DNA of 64,000 bases, from assembly GCF_003641145.1 (NCBI RefSeq), contig NZ_CP032744.1, positions 1,922,001-1,986,000 of the forward strand, in the 5' to 3' direction. A program made the position numbers and the translations under genes. This DNA is from Lactiplantibacillus paraplantarum (lineage in GTDB: Bacteria > Bacillota > Bacilli > Lactobacillales > Lactobacillaceae). The notes under the pieces are model-generated. The model did no database searches, had not been told where the DNA came from, and saw only the letters and a program-made list of their open reading frames with translations. Positions 8,205 to 18,102 of the stretch are shown here, piece after piece (position 1 is the first letter of the stretch; each line of letters begins with the position of its first letter).

Positions 8205-9656
8205 TCAAGGCGTCGGAACAATTGCCAACGTCCAAGTTATCGTACTTTGATACTCACCAGCAGCTGCCAGTGGCGTCGCTAGTAAGTGTAACGAGCTTGG
8301 CGTCACATCAAACGTCTGTCCTTGATGTCCAGTCTGCGTATACACCGTTTGGGTCGCACCATCTGCCGATAACGTTCGATCCACTACCCCGGTTGTATCC
8401 TTCAACACCAACTGAGCCGTTTTGAGTGTCGCTGTCCCGGACGTAAATGGACTTAAACTAGCAAGTAATTGCCAATCAGCCCCAACTGTTCGGTCATCAA
8501 CGACCGACAACCGGTAATCATTGTTGCCATCATATCCCGTTCCGGCCGCCGCTGGTATTGTACTGGTCGCCAAACTGGCCCCTTGTGCCAGCGTTCCAAG
8601 TGTTACTGTCCCAAAATTAAAATTAGGAACAGCATTCAGTGATAACCGCCCGCCACTTTTAACCGTTAATAACGCCGCATTTGTAGTTACAGTCTGCGGT
8701 TTGCCATTTACCGGATAACTCAGACTGGCATAATAGGCCGTCCCATCGTCATCTGCATTAGTAGGCACCGTTACCGTATAACTAGTATCCGTCACGTTCA
8801 ATGCGGTTGCTTTACCGTCCTTAACACGATACCAGTTATTTACAGTAACACCATCTGGCAACGTCGGTAAAGTAAAGGTTGCGGGTGTCCCTTCTACGAC
8901 CGTCACGTCCTGGAGTGCACCGATTAACAGTTTGACACTATCACTTAGACCGTTGGATGTGCCAGTAATCGTTACCATTCCGTGGTCATCAGCTTTTCCA
9001 GAAGTATCAGTAGCCGCGTCAGCCGCGGTTACATTACCATATTCATCAACTTCTGCTAACGTTGGATCACTACTTGTCCAGGTGACCGGATCAGTTGCAT
9101 CTTCTGGTGTCAAAGCTGCGTGCACCATCGTCGCTTGCGAGTTATTCAACCACTCGTCATCACTAGTGACCTTAATGCCAGTAGTCACGACCCGCTCAGG
9201 TGTTACGGTGATTTTAGCAATTTTTGACCAGTAATCTGGAAATGCGCCAACTCCTGAGAAATCATATTGAACTTGAAAATATACCGGCGTTGTCGCTGTG
9301 ACTTGTGGTGCGTTGTACGTATAGGTTCGACTATTCGTACCGACTTTTTGATAGGTCTGGCCACCATCTGTCGATTGCCACCAAACATACTTACGGCCGC
9401 TCAGCAGACTGGTGGCCGCTTCAAGTGCACTCCGTTGTGCGCGTACCGACAACGTCACCGAACTACCCCCAATCACATTCGTATCGATAGGTTGTTGCGA
9501 AAAGCCACCTGACAAATTCAAGCCAATGATCGAACTTGGTGGTGTACTCGGCGGTTGTGGTGGTGTCTTGGCAGCAAAAGCAAGCGTGGCAGCACTCATA
9601 CTGATGAATATACTCATTAACACTAAGAAGCAGGTCTTGATTAACTTTCTCATCAT
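8205..9656 (-). CDS. Large WxL-domain surface protein with Ig-like region (CscC-like)
   Basis: A 483-residue secreted protein. The signal peptide (1 to about 29) ends LAFAA. A Pro-rich stretch and Ig-like modules follow, including a Big_2-like block (TWTSSDPTLAEVDEYGNVTA). The last ~160 residues are a WxL domain opening LSLNAVPNFNFGTV and carrying the two diagnostic tryptophans in DWQLLAS and TITWTLAIV. WxL domains bind peptidoglycan non-covalently; csc complexes are proposed to take part in use of plant oligosaccharides at the cell surface. The ATG at 9656 (or 9653) follows AAGGAGTGAG inside the previous gene's end, so translation is probably coupled. Confidence 0.88.
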   Translation of the reverse strand: MMRKLIKTCFLVLMSIFISMSAATLAFAAKTPPQPPSTPPSSIIGLNLSGGFSQQPIDTNVIGGSSVTLSVRAQRSALEAATSLLSGRKYVWWQSTDGGQTYQKVGTNSRTYTYNAPQVTATTPVYFQVQYDFSGVGAFPDYWSKIAKITVTPERVVTTGIKVTSDDEWLNNSQATMVHAALTPEDATDPVTWTSSDPTLAEVDEYGNVTAADAATDTSGKADDHGMVTITGTSNGLSDSVKLLIGALQDVTVVEGTPATFTLPTLPDGVTVNNWYRVKDGKATALNVTDTSYTVTVPTNADDDGTAYYASLSYPVNGKPQTVTTNAALLTVKSGGRLSLNAVPNFNFGTVTLGTLAQGASLATSTIPAAAGTGYDGNNDYRLSVVDDRTVGADWQLLASLSPFTSGTATLKTAQLVLKDTTGVVDRTLSADGATQTVYTQTGHQGQTFDVTPSSLHLLATPLAAAGEYQSTITWTLAIVPTP

Positions 9657-9659
9657 CCC

Positions 9660-10694
9660 TCACTCCTTACGCGAACGTCGCTGTCCGACCCAGTAAGCTG
9701 CTATTAAAAGCGCCAAGAGGATCATCAAAGCGACAGTGCCCCACAACCACCAATTGATCTTTCGTGGACCAACCAAATGGCGATTATGTTGTTCGGCCCG
9801 CTGTGCGGTTAAGGTAAAGTCACGGTTAAAATTCCAAACTCGGCGACCACTTGTCAAGTGTAACTTCAACTGATACTTACCCGCGGCTAAGTTTTTAGTC
9901 CCCAGGGCCACCTGATAATTAAACCAGCTGTTCGGCGCCATTGAGCCTGATTTCAGCTGCTGAGTTGTAATGGTTTTTCCTGTCGCACGTTGAATAACCC
10001 GGGCCTGAATATTAAGTTGTCCAAAAAGTGTTGGCGTCAGATTACGAAGTTTGGCAAAAAGCATTGGTTGCCCATTAGTTGGTGTCACTTTAACTTGATC
10101 AAGCGCTAATTTTACTGGAATCGTCACTTGTGGTTGACACCACAACGCAACTGCTGTTACTTCCGCATAACGGTTCTTCAGCATAAAACCCTGACTAGTC
10201 GTTGGCCGCGCGGCATTCGCCGTTGGATTGGTGGCAAAAAGGCCACCCAAGACTTCCCCTTTAAAACCGGCCTTAGGAATCGTTGTTTTAAACGCAACGG
10301 TCTTAGCCTGATGAGCAGCTAGCTTGACGGTTACGCCACCCGTCGTCATATCAGTAAATGTCGTCGTTGCCGACGGATCATGCCGATCAGAAGGTACATA
10401 GGCCACATTGCCCGCGTCCGAAGTCGTTGCGTTAACCGGCGTCACTTGAAGCGTAATGGCCGATTTGCCAGGATTGCTGACCGACACTTTAAACACTTGG
10501 GTCGCTCCAGGAGTCACCTTTAGATTAAAGTACCCCGCCTGCTTATCTAATTGATCCTTGGGCAGCAGGGGTGTCAAAATAAAACCCGATGCCGGTGTAC
10601 TCGCTGCTGCTTGACTAGGAAGTGCACCTAAAAGTCCCCCTAACAGCAATGCCAGCATTAATACCCACCACTGACCGATTTGTTTCCATCGCAT
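9660..10694 (-). CDS. DUF916/DUF3324 membrane-anchored surface protein (CscA-like)
   Basis: A 344-residue protein with an N-terminal signal (WWVLMLALLLGGLLGALPSQA), an extracellular DUF916-like region (FNLKVTPGATQVFKVSVSN), a DUF3324-like region (LRNLTPTLFGQLNIQARV) and a C-terminal membrane helix (about 315-335) with an RRSRKE stop-transfer tail. It is the usual membrane partner of WxL proteins. I chose ATG 10694, 6 bases after GGGGGTG; an in-frame GTG at 10709 lacks a ribosome site. Middle gene of the three-gene operon, 3 bases from the next start. Confidence 0.88.
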   Translation of the reverse strand: MRWKQIGQWWVLMLALLLGGLLGALPSQAAASTPASGFILTPLLPKDQLDKQAGYFNLKVTPGATQVFKVSVSNPGKSAITLQVTPVNATTSDAGNVAYVPSDRHDPSATTTFTDMTTGGVTVKLAAHQAKTVAFKTTIPKAGFKGEVLGGLFATNPTANAARPTTSQGFMLKNRYAEVTAVALWCQPQVTIPVKLALDQVKVTPTNGQPMLFAKLRNLTPTLFGQLNIQARVIQRATGKTITTQQLKSGSMAPNSWFNYQVALGTKNLAAGKYQLKLHLTSGRRVWNFNRDFTLTAQRAEQHNRHLVGPRKINWWLWGTVALMILLALLIAAYWVGQRRSRKE

Positions 10695-10757
10695 TCTAAA
10701 CACCCCCACGACACTTAATAACTAATTAACGACTCGCAAATCATATTTAATCAGATT

Positions 10758-11486
10758 CTATGATGCTGCTTTAGGTGCAGCAGCAGCGGCTGGTGCATTT
10801 TGTAACGTCCAGTAAAGGGTTGCCGTATAGGTCCCAGCAGAGATATTCGACTGTTTACCGACTTGCAACGAACTACTCGTCGCGGTCGTCGCCGTATTCG
10901 AACCTTCACCAGTATTGGCAGCTGCATTCCATAATGTTTGTGGACTTGCAACCCAGCCATTTGTGACCTCACTCTGGTTTAGGGTTAGTGCTGTCGGTGC
11001 TGCTGTGCCACTGTTATCAACCGTTCCCTTACTCATATTTAAATTCAACGTCGCCGAATCGATCGTTGCTGGTCCCGAACTAAACGGACCCATGCCAACC
11101 GTCAATGTCCAACCAGCATGGTTACCACGATAATCACTCACATTCAGATTACCGCTACCATTACCATCATAGCCATTTCCGCCAGATGTGTTCGCACTCG
11201 TCGCATTTAAGGCTGCACCTGCCGAAGCAATGTCTTTAACGTTAGTTGAGCCTAGTGCAATGTTTGGCACGGCATCTAACGTTAACTCGCCAGGCATAAC
11301 TGTAAATTGCGCGTTAGATAAAGCTTCTGCATTGCCAGTGCTATCTGCCACATAACCCGATGAAACCGTTGTCAAGTTACCTTCTGCTGTCCCAGGTCCG
11401 GCTGCTAACGCCGCAATTGGCATTAACGCAAGTGATAGTGCCGTAACGCCACCACTTAATCCCGTCATTAATTTAAAAGCTCGCAT
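10758..11486 (-). CDS. WxL-domain surface protein (CscB-like)
   Basis: A 242-residue secreted protein. The signal peptide ends IAALAAG; nearly all the rest is one WxL domain starting LTLDAVPNIALGSTNV, with the tryptophans in GWTLTVGMG and LYWTLQNAP. It is Ala/Thr/Asn-rich with no Cys and no LPXTG. GAAGGAGGAAG precedes the ATG. First gene of the operon, so the csc promoter is in 11490-11700. No cscD-type small LPXTG gene is present in this locus. Confidence 0.9.
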   Translation of the reverse strand: MRAFKLMTGLSGGVTALSLALMPIAALAAGPGTAEGNLTTVSSGYVADSTGNAEALSNAQFTVMPGELTLDAVPNIALGSTNVKDIASAGAALNATSANTSGGNGYDGNGSGNLNVSDYRGNHAGWTLTVGMGPFSSGPATIDSATLNLNMSKGTVDNSGTAAPTALTLNQSEVTNGWVASPQTLWNAAANTGEGSNTATTATSSSLQVGKQSNISAGTYTATLYWTLQNAPAAAAAPKAAS

Positions 11487-11540
11487 GTTACTTCCTCCTT
11501 CTCAAACTTCAGTTGTCATATTAGTTTACTAATTACTTTA

Positions 11541-11554
11541 TGATTCCGCTTTCA
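11541..11554 (-). promoter_or_regulatory. Candidate catabolite-responsive element (cre) before the csc operon
   Basis: Minus strand TGAAAGCGGAATCA matches the Bacillus consensus TGWNANCGNTNWCA at all defined positions but one. It lies about 55 bases upstream of the first csc start codon. CcpA control of csc loci has been proposed for L. plantarum; this site is my reading by eye. Confidence 0.4.
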
Positions 11555-11701
11555 CCGTCCTCTTCACCTGACGCCAACATCAGTTTAGCATGTACACATA
11601 TCGAAACCACGTGTTTTATTTTGATTCATTAACTTTCCGTATTAATTACCGGTCCCGACAATAGGTTACTTACTCCCACTGATAACAATACTTAAATGCT
11701 A

Positions 11702-11735
11702 ATAAAAAACGTCAAGGCTATTTTAGCCTGACGTT
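11702..11735 (-). terminator. Terminator of the ktr operon
   Basis: AACGTCAGGCTA and TAGCCTTGACGTT form a 12-bp stem with a very short loop, followed by TTTTTT on the minus strand. Confidence 0.9.
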
Positions 11736-11752
11736 TACTTAAATTAATTCAC

Positions 11753-12415
11753 TTATTTTTTTAACGCTTCATCGAGCGCGTTGACGCTCTTAATCGGCCC
11801 CACAACCGTTACAACATCGTGCAAAGCCATCATATCGGTCGGCTTGGGTGAAACATTGATGTCTTTTCCATGCTTGATTGCAATCACCGTCAACCCAAAG
11901 CGCTGGCGAATATTCAAATCAATCAAATTTTGATTAACGAAATTCGGGTCAGTAATTTCAATGGCTGCTAAAGTATACTCATCGCTCAGATCAATGAAGC
12001 TCAAAATATGATTCGAAAGTAATTTGCGTACGATTCCTTGTCCCATATCACGTTCTGGAAAAATAACTTGGTCCGCACCAACTCGCTCAAGCACTCGGCC
12101 CTGATCACTGGTCTCAGCCTTAGCAATAACCTTTTTAGCCCCCTGCTCCTTACTTAACATAGTTGTGAGGATGCTAGCTTCCATATTGTTCCCAATGCCG
12201 ATAATCACGTAATCAAATGTATCAACGTTTAAATCATGCAAAACTTCTTCATCCCGGGTATCTGCGATCATCGTTTGCGTCGCGACCTCCATCAATTCAT
12301 TGACGGGTTCTTCTTTGATGTCAACAGCCAAGACATCTTGATGTGCAGCTGCCAGCGTCCGAACAACACTTTCGCCAAATCGTCCAAGACCGAATACCGC
12401 AAAACTCTTCTTCAT
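11753..12415 (-). CDS. ktrA: Ktr/Trk potassium uptake regulatory subunit (RCK domain)
   Basis: A 220-residue cytoplasmic gating ring subunit for the KtrB-type channel. Residues 1-130 form a Rossmann RCK_N domain with the nucleotide motif FGLGRFGES and the acidic DIKEEP after beta-2; residues about 135-220 form RCK_C, where c-di-AMP binds in KtrA/KtrC homologues. The ATG at 12415 follows GGAGGC; six further in-frame codons upstream lack a site. It lies 10 bases after the ktrB stop, one operon. The symbol follows the KtrAB pairing; KtrC-type is an alternative. Confidence 0.88.
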   Translation of the reverse strand: MKKSFAVFGLGRFGESVVRTLAAAHQDVLAVDIKEEPVNELMEVATQTMIADTRDEEVLHDLNVDTFDYVIIGIGNNMEASILTTMLSKEQGAKKVIAKAETSDQGRVLERVGADQVIFPERDMGQGIVRKLLSNHILSFIDLSDEYTLAAIEITDPNFVNQNLIDLNIRQRFGLTVIAIKHGKDINVSPKPTDMMALHDVVTVVGPIKSVNALDEALKK

Positions 12416-12425
12416 AAGTTGCCTC

Positions 12426-13778
12426 CTAGCCAATCAAAATATTTTCTGCCGGATAACGAATCAAGTTGACTTTCGCCTGCCGTTTAGACAACGCGTATAG
12501 CGAAGTGAAGATACCGACCCGACCAATGAACATCAGCATCATGATGATAATCTTGCCAATCAAACTCAGCTGCGGTGTTAATCCCAAACTAAGCCCGACC
12601 GTCCCAAAAGCCGATAGCACTTCAAACAAGACGTATTCCAAGCCGAACCCCTTGGGGATTTTTTCCGTCTGTGTCAAGACCAAGGTTGCCACCGTTAACA
12701 CAATACTAGCCAGAAAAATCAACATCAGTGCGCGACTAATATTTTCTTGACTGAAGCGGCGATGACTGAATTCAACATCTTGTCGACCGCGTAATTGCGC
12801 AATACTTTGAAACATTAGCACGCCAAATGTCGTTGTTTTGATCCCGCCAGCCGTCGAACCTGGCGTACCGCCGACAAACATCAAAATCATGATTACAAAT
12901 AAACTCCCTGCTTGTAATCCCTGCGTCGGCATGGTGATCAACCCCGCGGTTCTTGGTGTGACACTTAAAAACAGCGTATTGATCGTACGATTAGCCCATG
13001 ACATTCCCATTGGCAGTAACTTCAAATCTCGTTCAGTAACCAGTAGCAAGATAAAGCCAATCACAAATAAACTAAGGGTTGTCAGCAACGTTAATTTTGA
13101 ATTTAAGGTCAACCGTTTGCGTGTGTGGTACAACAAGAGGTCGCGCCAGACCAAAAATCCGAGTCCCCCGGCAATAATTAAAATCATCGTTACGATCAAC
13201 ACGTAAGGGTCATTACGGAAGCCTTGGAGACTATCGCCAAAGACGTCAAAGCCCGCATTGCAAAATGACATGACCGCATGATATAAAGAGACGTACAGTC
13301 CATGTTGCCAGCCAAAGCGTGGTACAAAATCAAGCGCTAATAAACCCAAGCCCCCTAATTGGAAGAGTAATGAGAGCCCGACCACGTACTTCATCACACT
13401 CTTAGTATCACTTAACCGTTCTAAGTTCAATGAAGCCTTGACCATTAACTGCGTTGAAAGCCCAATCTGACGTCGCATGATATTAAATAGCAGCACCGCA
13501 AACGTCATATATCCTAACGCCCCCACTTCGGAAAGGCCCAGAATAACGAGTTGTCCAAACGTCGTCCAATGGGCAGCGGTATTGACCACTGTCAGCCCCG
13601 TAATACAAGTGGCAGACGCTGACGTAAACAAAATATCAATCAACGAAGTCTGGACATTCGCAGGGGTCGCCCATGGTAAACTCAACAACCCAGTACCAAT
13701 TAAAATCAAAATAATAAAACCGGCTACCATTTTCTTAGATAGCGTATCAAAAAGTTTAAAATGTGCTAATTTTTTCAT
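12426..13778 (-). CDS. ktrB: Ktr/Trk potassium uptake channel subunit
   Basis: A 450-residue membrane protein of the TrkH/KtrB superfamily with about 8-10 hydrophobic helices and four selectivity-filter-like loops: TCITGLTV, CNAGFDVFG, TPRTAGLIT and GTVGLSLG. It moves K+ inward under control of the RCK subunit encoded just downstream. The start follows GGAAGGATT. The DNA upstream (13779-14281) is long and gene-free, which leaves room for a cis-regulatory leader. Confidence 0.9.
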   Translation of the reverse strand: MKKLAHFKLFDTLSKKMVAGFIILILIGTGLLSLPWATPANVQTSLIDILFTSASATCITGLTVVNTAAHWTTFGQLVILGLSEVGALGYMTFAVLLFNIMRRQIGLSTQLMVKASLNLERLSDTKSVMKYVVGLSLLFQLGGLGLLALDFVPRFGWQHGLYVSLYHAVMSFCNAGFDVFGDSLQGFRNDPYVLIVTMILIIAGGLGFLVWRDLLLYHTRKRLTLNSKLTLLTTLSLFVIGFILLLVTERDLKLLPMGMSWANRTINTLFLSVTPRTAGLITMPTQGLQAGSLFVIMILMFVGGTPGSTAGGIKTTTFGVLMFQSIAQLRGRQDVEFSHRRFSQENISRALMLIFLASIVLTVATLVLTQTEKIPKGFGLEYVLFEVLSAFGTVGLSLGLTPQLSLIGKIIIMMLMFIGRVGIFTSLYALSKRQAKVNLIRYPAENILIG

Positions 13779-14281
13779 AATCCTTCCATCCTACAACAAC
13801 TTAACCGTCACAATTAACGTTAACTCTCGGTTCGCATTGATCACACTTCATTTAGCTTAATCAACCCTACCAAGAAAAGCAAGTCAGATTTAATCACTTA
13901 TACGGACTTCATCTTACTCAGGACGGTTATCTGCCAATTAGTCAGATTGATGTACGACCGCACAGACCAGTCTATTCCGATCTCCGGGGCTGAGTAACAA
14001 TTGCCGAAACCTGTCAACGTCGATTTGAGCTCACGCAAAATCCGCACCATTTCAAATACGCATCTTATTCTTAGTCGAAAGCAAGTATAAGACTTACTAA
14101 CCAAGCAGAGCGATACTCAATGGCCTTTCCCAGCGGGCTTCAGCTGGTCGTTTTCAACTTTGAGACATGCCATATTACAACAATAAATTATGACAAATAA
14201 ACTAATAATCCATAGTTGAACTACATTTAACCAAATAGCTGAACAATCGACGATTAACTATTTGCTGGCCATTGCACCATT
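13779..14281. other. Gene-free interval upstream of ktrB
   Basis: About 500 bases with no ORF carrying a ribosome site. The part near 13900-14100 is more GC-rich and less repetitive than typical spacer, so a structured leader RNA for ktrB is possible. I could not match it to the c-di-AMP (ydaO) riboswitch consensus by eye. Confidence 0.4.
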
Positions 14282-14320
14282 AAAAAACCCACCAATCAAG
14301 ATAAACTTAATCAGTGGGTC
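14282..14320 (-). terminator. Terminator of mnmA
   Basis: GACCCACTGATTAAG pairs with CTTGATTGGTGGGT, followed by six T on the minus strand; it begins 13 bases after the mnmA stop. Confidence 0.9.
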
Positions 14321-14332
14321 ATCAATTAACGA

Positions 14333-15574
<1,242 letters not shown>

Positions 15575-15916
15575 TTAACCCTCAGTCAGGATATCCCGTT
15601 CAATAAAATTAGTCAAAAGATAACGTAATTGTTCAACTGCCTCAGGATGCGCATCGTTTTTAAAGATATTTACCCGTTGGACACCATTCCCCGTCACTGT
15701 CGTCATTTTAAAGCCAGTCAAGTCCGCATTAACCGTCACTTTTAGCTTAAAAGCTGCTTGATATGGTGAAGTTGGATCCAAAGAGCGTTCAAAACTAAAC
15801 GCACCCGAGCGTCCTTTCACAAAGCCCAGATCCATCAATGTGTATTTTTTGACCGTTGGGCTTAACGTGTACGTCTTAGTATCACCATCTAATTTCACCG
15901 TTGTTGTGTATGCCAT
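15575..15916 (-). CDS. DUF1831 protein, cysteine desulfurase partner
   Basis: A 113-residue protein of family DUF1831. The sequence corresponds to the L. plantarum structural-genomics target lp2179 (PDB 2IAY, recollection). It has alternating beta segments (TTTVKLDGDTKTYTLSP, AAFKLKVTVNADLT) and a C-terminal helix, with no Cys and no signal. It starts 12 bases after the desulfurase stop, behind GGGGGTG, and is followed by mnmA. The constant pairing with a NifS-type desulfurase suggests an accessory role in sulfur transfer, for example to MnmA; not shown experimentally as far as I know. Confidence 0.88.
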   Translation of the reverse strand: MAYTTTVKLDGDTKTYTLSPTVKKYTLMDLGFVKGRSGAFSFERSLDPTSPYQAAFKLKVTVNADLTGFKMTTVTGNGVQRVNIFKNDAHPEAVEQLRYLLTNFIERDILTEG

Positions 15917-15928
15917 CAGTCACACCCC

Positions 15929-17080
15929 CTACTTTTTTAATAAGCGCTGCGTCGTCTTTGTCAACACAGATACAAATTGATCCAAATCAGCCTTGGTCGT
16001 GTACCGACCAAAGCTTAACCGAATCGACTCAGCAATCCGTGGTGAATCTTCGCCAAACATTGCAATTAAAACATGCGATGGTTCGAGACTGCCCGCGGTA
16101 CATGCGGAGCCCCCCGAAACTGCGACTCCGCCTAAATCCAAATTGGTTTGCATCGTATAGGTTGAGACACCCTTGATCCATAAGTTCAAGACGTGTTGTA
16201 AATTATGCTCACCAAGGGACCCGTTGACTTCAAAATCAACGCCGTTAGCCGTTAGCTGATCGACGATGTATTGCTTAAAATCGCGATACTTAGCCTGCCG
16301 GTGGGCCTTCTCAGCGGTCGTCAGTTCTTGCACAGCCGTGGCAAAGCCCGCGATTGCCGGAATATTTTCAGTACCGGCACGGCGCTTATCTTCCTGCTCG
16401 CCACCCTTAACGAAGCTGGGGAAGTTAATGCCATTGCGTTTATACAAGAAGCCCAAGAATTTAGGCCCGTTGATTTTATGTGCTGAGGTGGACAACATAT
16501 CAATATGATCCCGTTGGACATCAATATCTAATAGTCCATAAGCTTGCACCGCGTCCGTATGGAACCAAGCCTGATGATCCTTTAATAGTTCGCCGATTTC
16601 ATGGATTGGCATCTGTGAACCGACTTCATTATTGCCGGTCATGATTGAGACAAGAATCGTATCAGGACGTAGTGCCGCCTTCAAATCATCCAGGCTAATT
16701 TGCCCCTGTTCATTCACGGGTAAATAAGTAATCTCAAACCCGTGTTCAGCCAGAAAAGCCGTTGATTTGAGAATCGCTTGATGTTCAATCGCAGTGGTGA
16801 TAATATGCTTGCCCAAATGCTGCCGCATCCAGGCAGTTTGCATCACCGCCGTGTTATCACTTTCTGTGCCACCACTAGTAAAGATAATGTCATCATCAGC
16901 CGCGTTAATACTTTGGGCAATGATATGCCGGCTATCATCTAAAACCTCACGGGCGGCCCGACCAAATGCATGGGTGCTCGAAGCATTGCCAAACGTATTC
17001 GTCATCTGGTCAGTCATTGTCTGAATAACAGACGCGGCCATTGGTGTGGTGGCCGCATTGTCTAGATACACTTGCTTCAT
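15929..17080 (-). CDS. Cysteine desulfurase (NifS/IscS family)
   Basis: A 383-residue PLP enzyme that takes sulfur from cysteine as a persulfide. YLDNAATTPM opens the protein, TSAHKINGPKF holds the PLP lysine, and SGGSACTAGSLEPSHV holds the catalytic Cys in the extended loop of the group I (NifS/IscS) type, not the short SufS loop. AAGGAAG precedes the ATG. Next to DUF1831 and mnmA it fits the dedicated donor for tRNA 2-thiouridine, like B. subtilis YrvO beside MnmA. Fe-S supply is an alternative. Confidence 0.93.
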   Translation of the reverse strand: MKQVYLDNAATTPMAASVIQTMTDQMTNTFGNASSTHAFGRAAREVLDDSRHIIAQSINAADDDIIFTSGGTESDNTAVMQTAWMRQHLGKHIITTAIEHQAILKSTAFLAEHGFEITYLPVNEQGQISLDDLKAALRPDTILVSIMTGNNEVGSQMPIHEIGELLKDHQAWFHTDAVQAYGLLDIDVQRDHIDMLSTSAHKINGPKFLGFLYKRNGINFPSFVKGGEQEDKRRAGTENIPAIAGFATAVQELTTAEKAHRQAKYRDFKQYIVDQLTANGVDFEVNGSLGEHNLQHVLNLWIKGVSTYTMQTNLDLGGVAVSGGSACTAGSLEPSHVLIAMFGEDSPRIAESIRLSFGRYTTKADLDQFVSVLTKTTQRLLKK

Positions 17081-17137
17081 TACAACTACTTCCTTCTACA
17101 AAAACTTAATTAATATCATTTCCAAACTAATTGCGGC

Positions 17138-17830
17138 CTAGTTTTGTGCTGCAAACAAGGCGAGTAACATTGCTGCGGATTGCTTACCAGCCGCCAGAAT
17201 AAACTCATCAAAACTAACACCAGCATTTTCATCGCCGACATCAGACATCGCCCGAATGACAACATACGGCGTCTTAAATTGATGGCAAGCTTGGCCAATC
17301 GCGGCCCCTTCCATTTCACTAGATAAAGCGGCTGGAAAATGTGCCAAAATCTTATCAGTAGCGGCCTTTCCCGCAATAAACTGATCACCAGAGACAATTA
17401 GACCCGTCTTGGCATTCAAACCAGTTGCCTTGGCCGCTGCCATGATTTGCTTTACCCAATTGGCATCCGTTTCGTAGTATAGCGGCTGTTGTGGTAATTG
17501 GCCATATTCATAGTCAAAGGCCGTCGCATCAACATCATGGTAGGCAGTCGCATTGGCTACAACAACGTCACCAACATGCAGACCAGTGCCAATCCCACCA
17601 GCGGAACCGGAATTGATGACCACGTCCACATCAAAGTTAGTAATCATTAAAGCCGTGGTCATACCAGCTTGGACTTTACCAATACCCGATTGCACTAACA
17701 CGACTTCCTGCTGCTCAATTGTCCCATCATAGAACGTAATATCCTTAATATTAACGATCTTTTCGTCTTGCAAAGCGTCCCGTAACGTTTTAAGTTCTTC
17801 TTCCATCGCACAAATAATTCCAAATTTCAT
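17138..17830 (-). CDS. mtnN: 5'-methylthioadenosine/S-adenosylhomocysteine nucleosidase
   Basis: A 230-residue Pfs enzyme that cleaves adenine from MTA and SAH, feeding methionine salvage and the LuxS step of AI-2 production. Motifs: IICAMEEEL at the start, VVINSGSAGGIG for the ribose/phosphate site, SSEMEGAAIGQ for substrate contacts, and the catalytic Asp in IRAMSDVGDE. Full length. The ribosome site is weak (GTAGGCG), and the start lies only 20 bases after the previous stop, so translation may be coupled to the Nudix-TM gene pair upstream. Confidence 0.95.
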   Translation of the reverse strand: MKFGIICAMEEELKTLRDALQDEKIVNIKDITFYDGTIEQQEVVLVQSGIGKVQAGMTTALMITNFDVDVVINSGSAGGIGTGLHVGDVVVANATAYHDVDATAFDYEYGQLPQQPLYYETDANWVKQIMAAAKATGLNAKTGLIVSGDQFIAGKAATDKILAHFPAALSSEMEGAAIGQACHQFKTPYVVIRAMSDVGDENAGVSFDEFILAAGKQSAAMLLALFAAQN

Positions 17831-17850
17831 GTGAGCCTAGCGCCTACTTT

Positions 17851-18102
17851 CTATGGTGTTAAAAATAAGATTAAAAAGACAATAATAATACCAACGACCA
17901 ACCCGGCAATGACCCAATTTAATTTGCGGGCCAACCGCTTGGTCTTGGCTTCCTCAACGGCCCGGTTATTCTCAGCAGCATACGCTTGTCTAGAAGCGCC
18001 CGTTTCTTCCGGTTCCGGTTGTTGCTCCTGAGTCCCGTCACCGGTAGGCCGGCTACGTTGTTGGCGGTATTGCTGTCTGGTGACTCGATCATCATCTGCC
18101 AC
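17851..18102 (-). CDS. Small tail-anchored membrane protein (83 aa)
   Basis: An 83-residue protein with a charged, Gln/Arg-rich N-terminal 60 residues (RVTRQQYRQQRSRPTG) and one C-terminal membrane helix (about 61-81, WVIAGLVVGIIIVFLILFL). Family not named with certainty; such ORFs occur between nudF and mtnN in many lactobacilli. The GTG start overlaps the Nudix stop codon by one base (TAGTG), with AGGAG 8 bases upstream. Operon Nudix-TM-mtnN. Function unknown. Confidence 0.8.
   Translation of the reverse strand: MADDDRVTRQQYRQQRSRPTGDGTQEQQPEPEETGASRQAYAAENNRAVEEAKTKRLARKLNWVIAGLVVGIIIVFLILFLTP

Noticed and set aside
13898..14104. 68-codon ORF upstream of ktrB
   Set aside because: TTG start without a ribosome site, no recognisable domain, isolated.
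13779..14281. c-di-AMP (ydaO) riboswitch before ktrB
   Set aside because: Conserved core elements were not recognisable by eye; kept only as a question.
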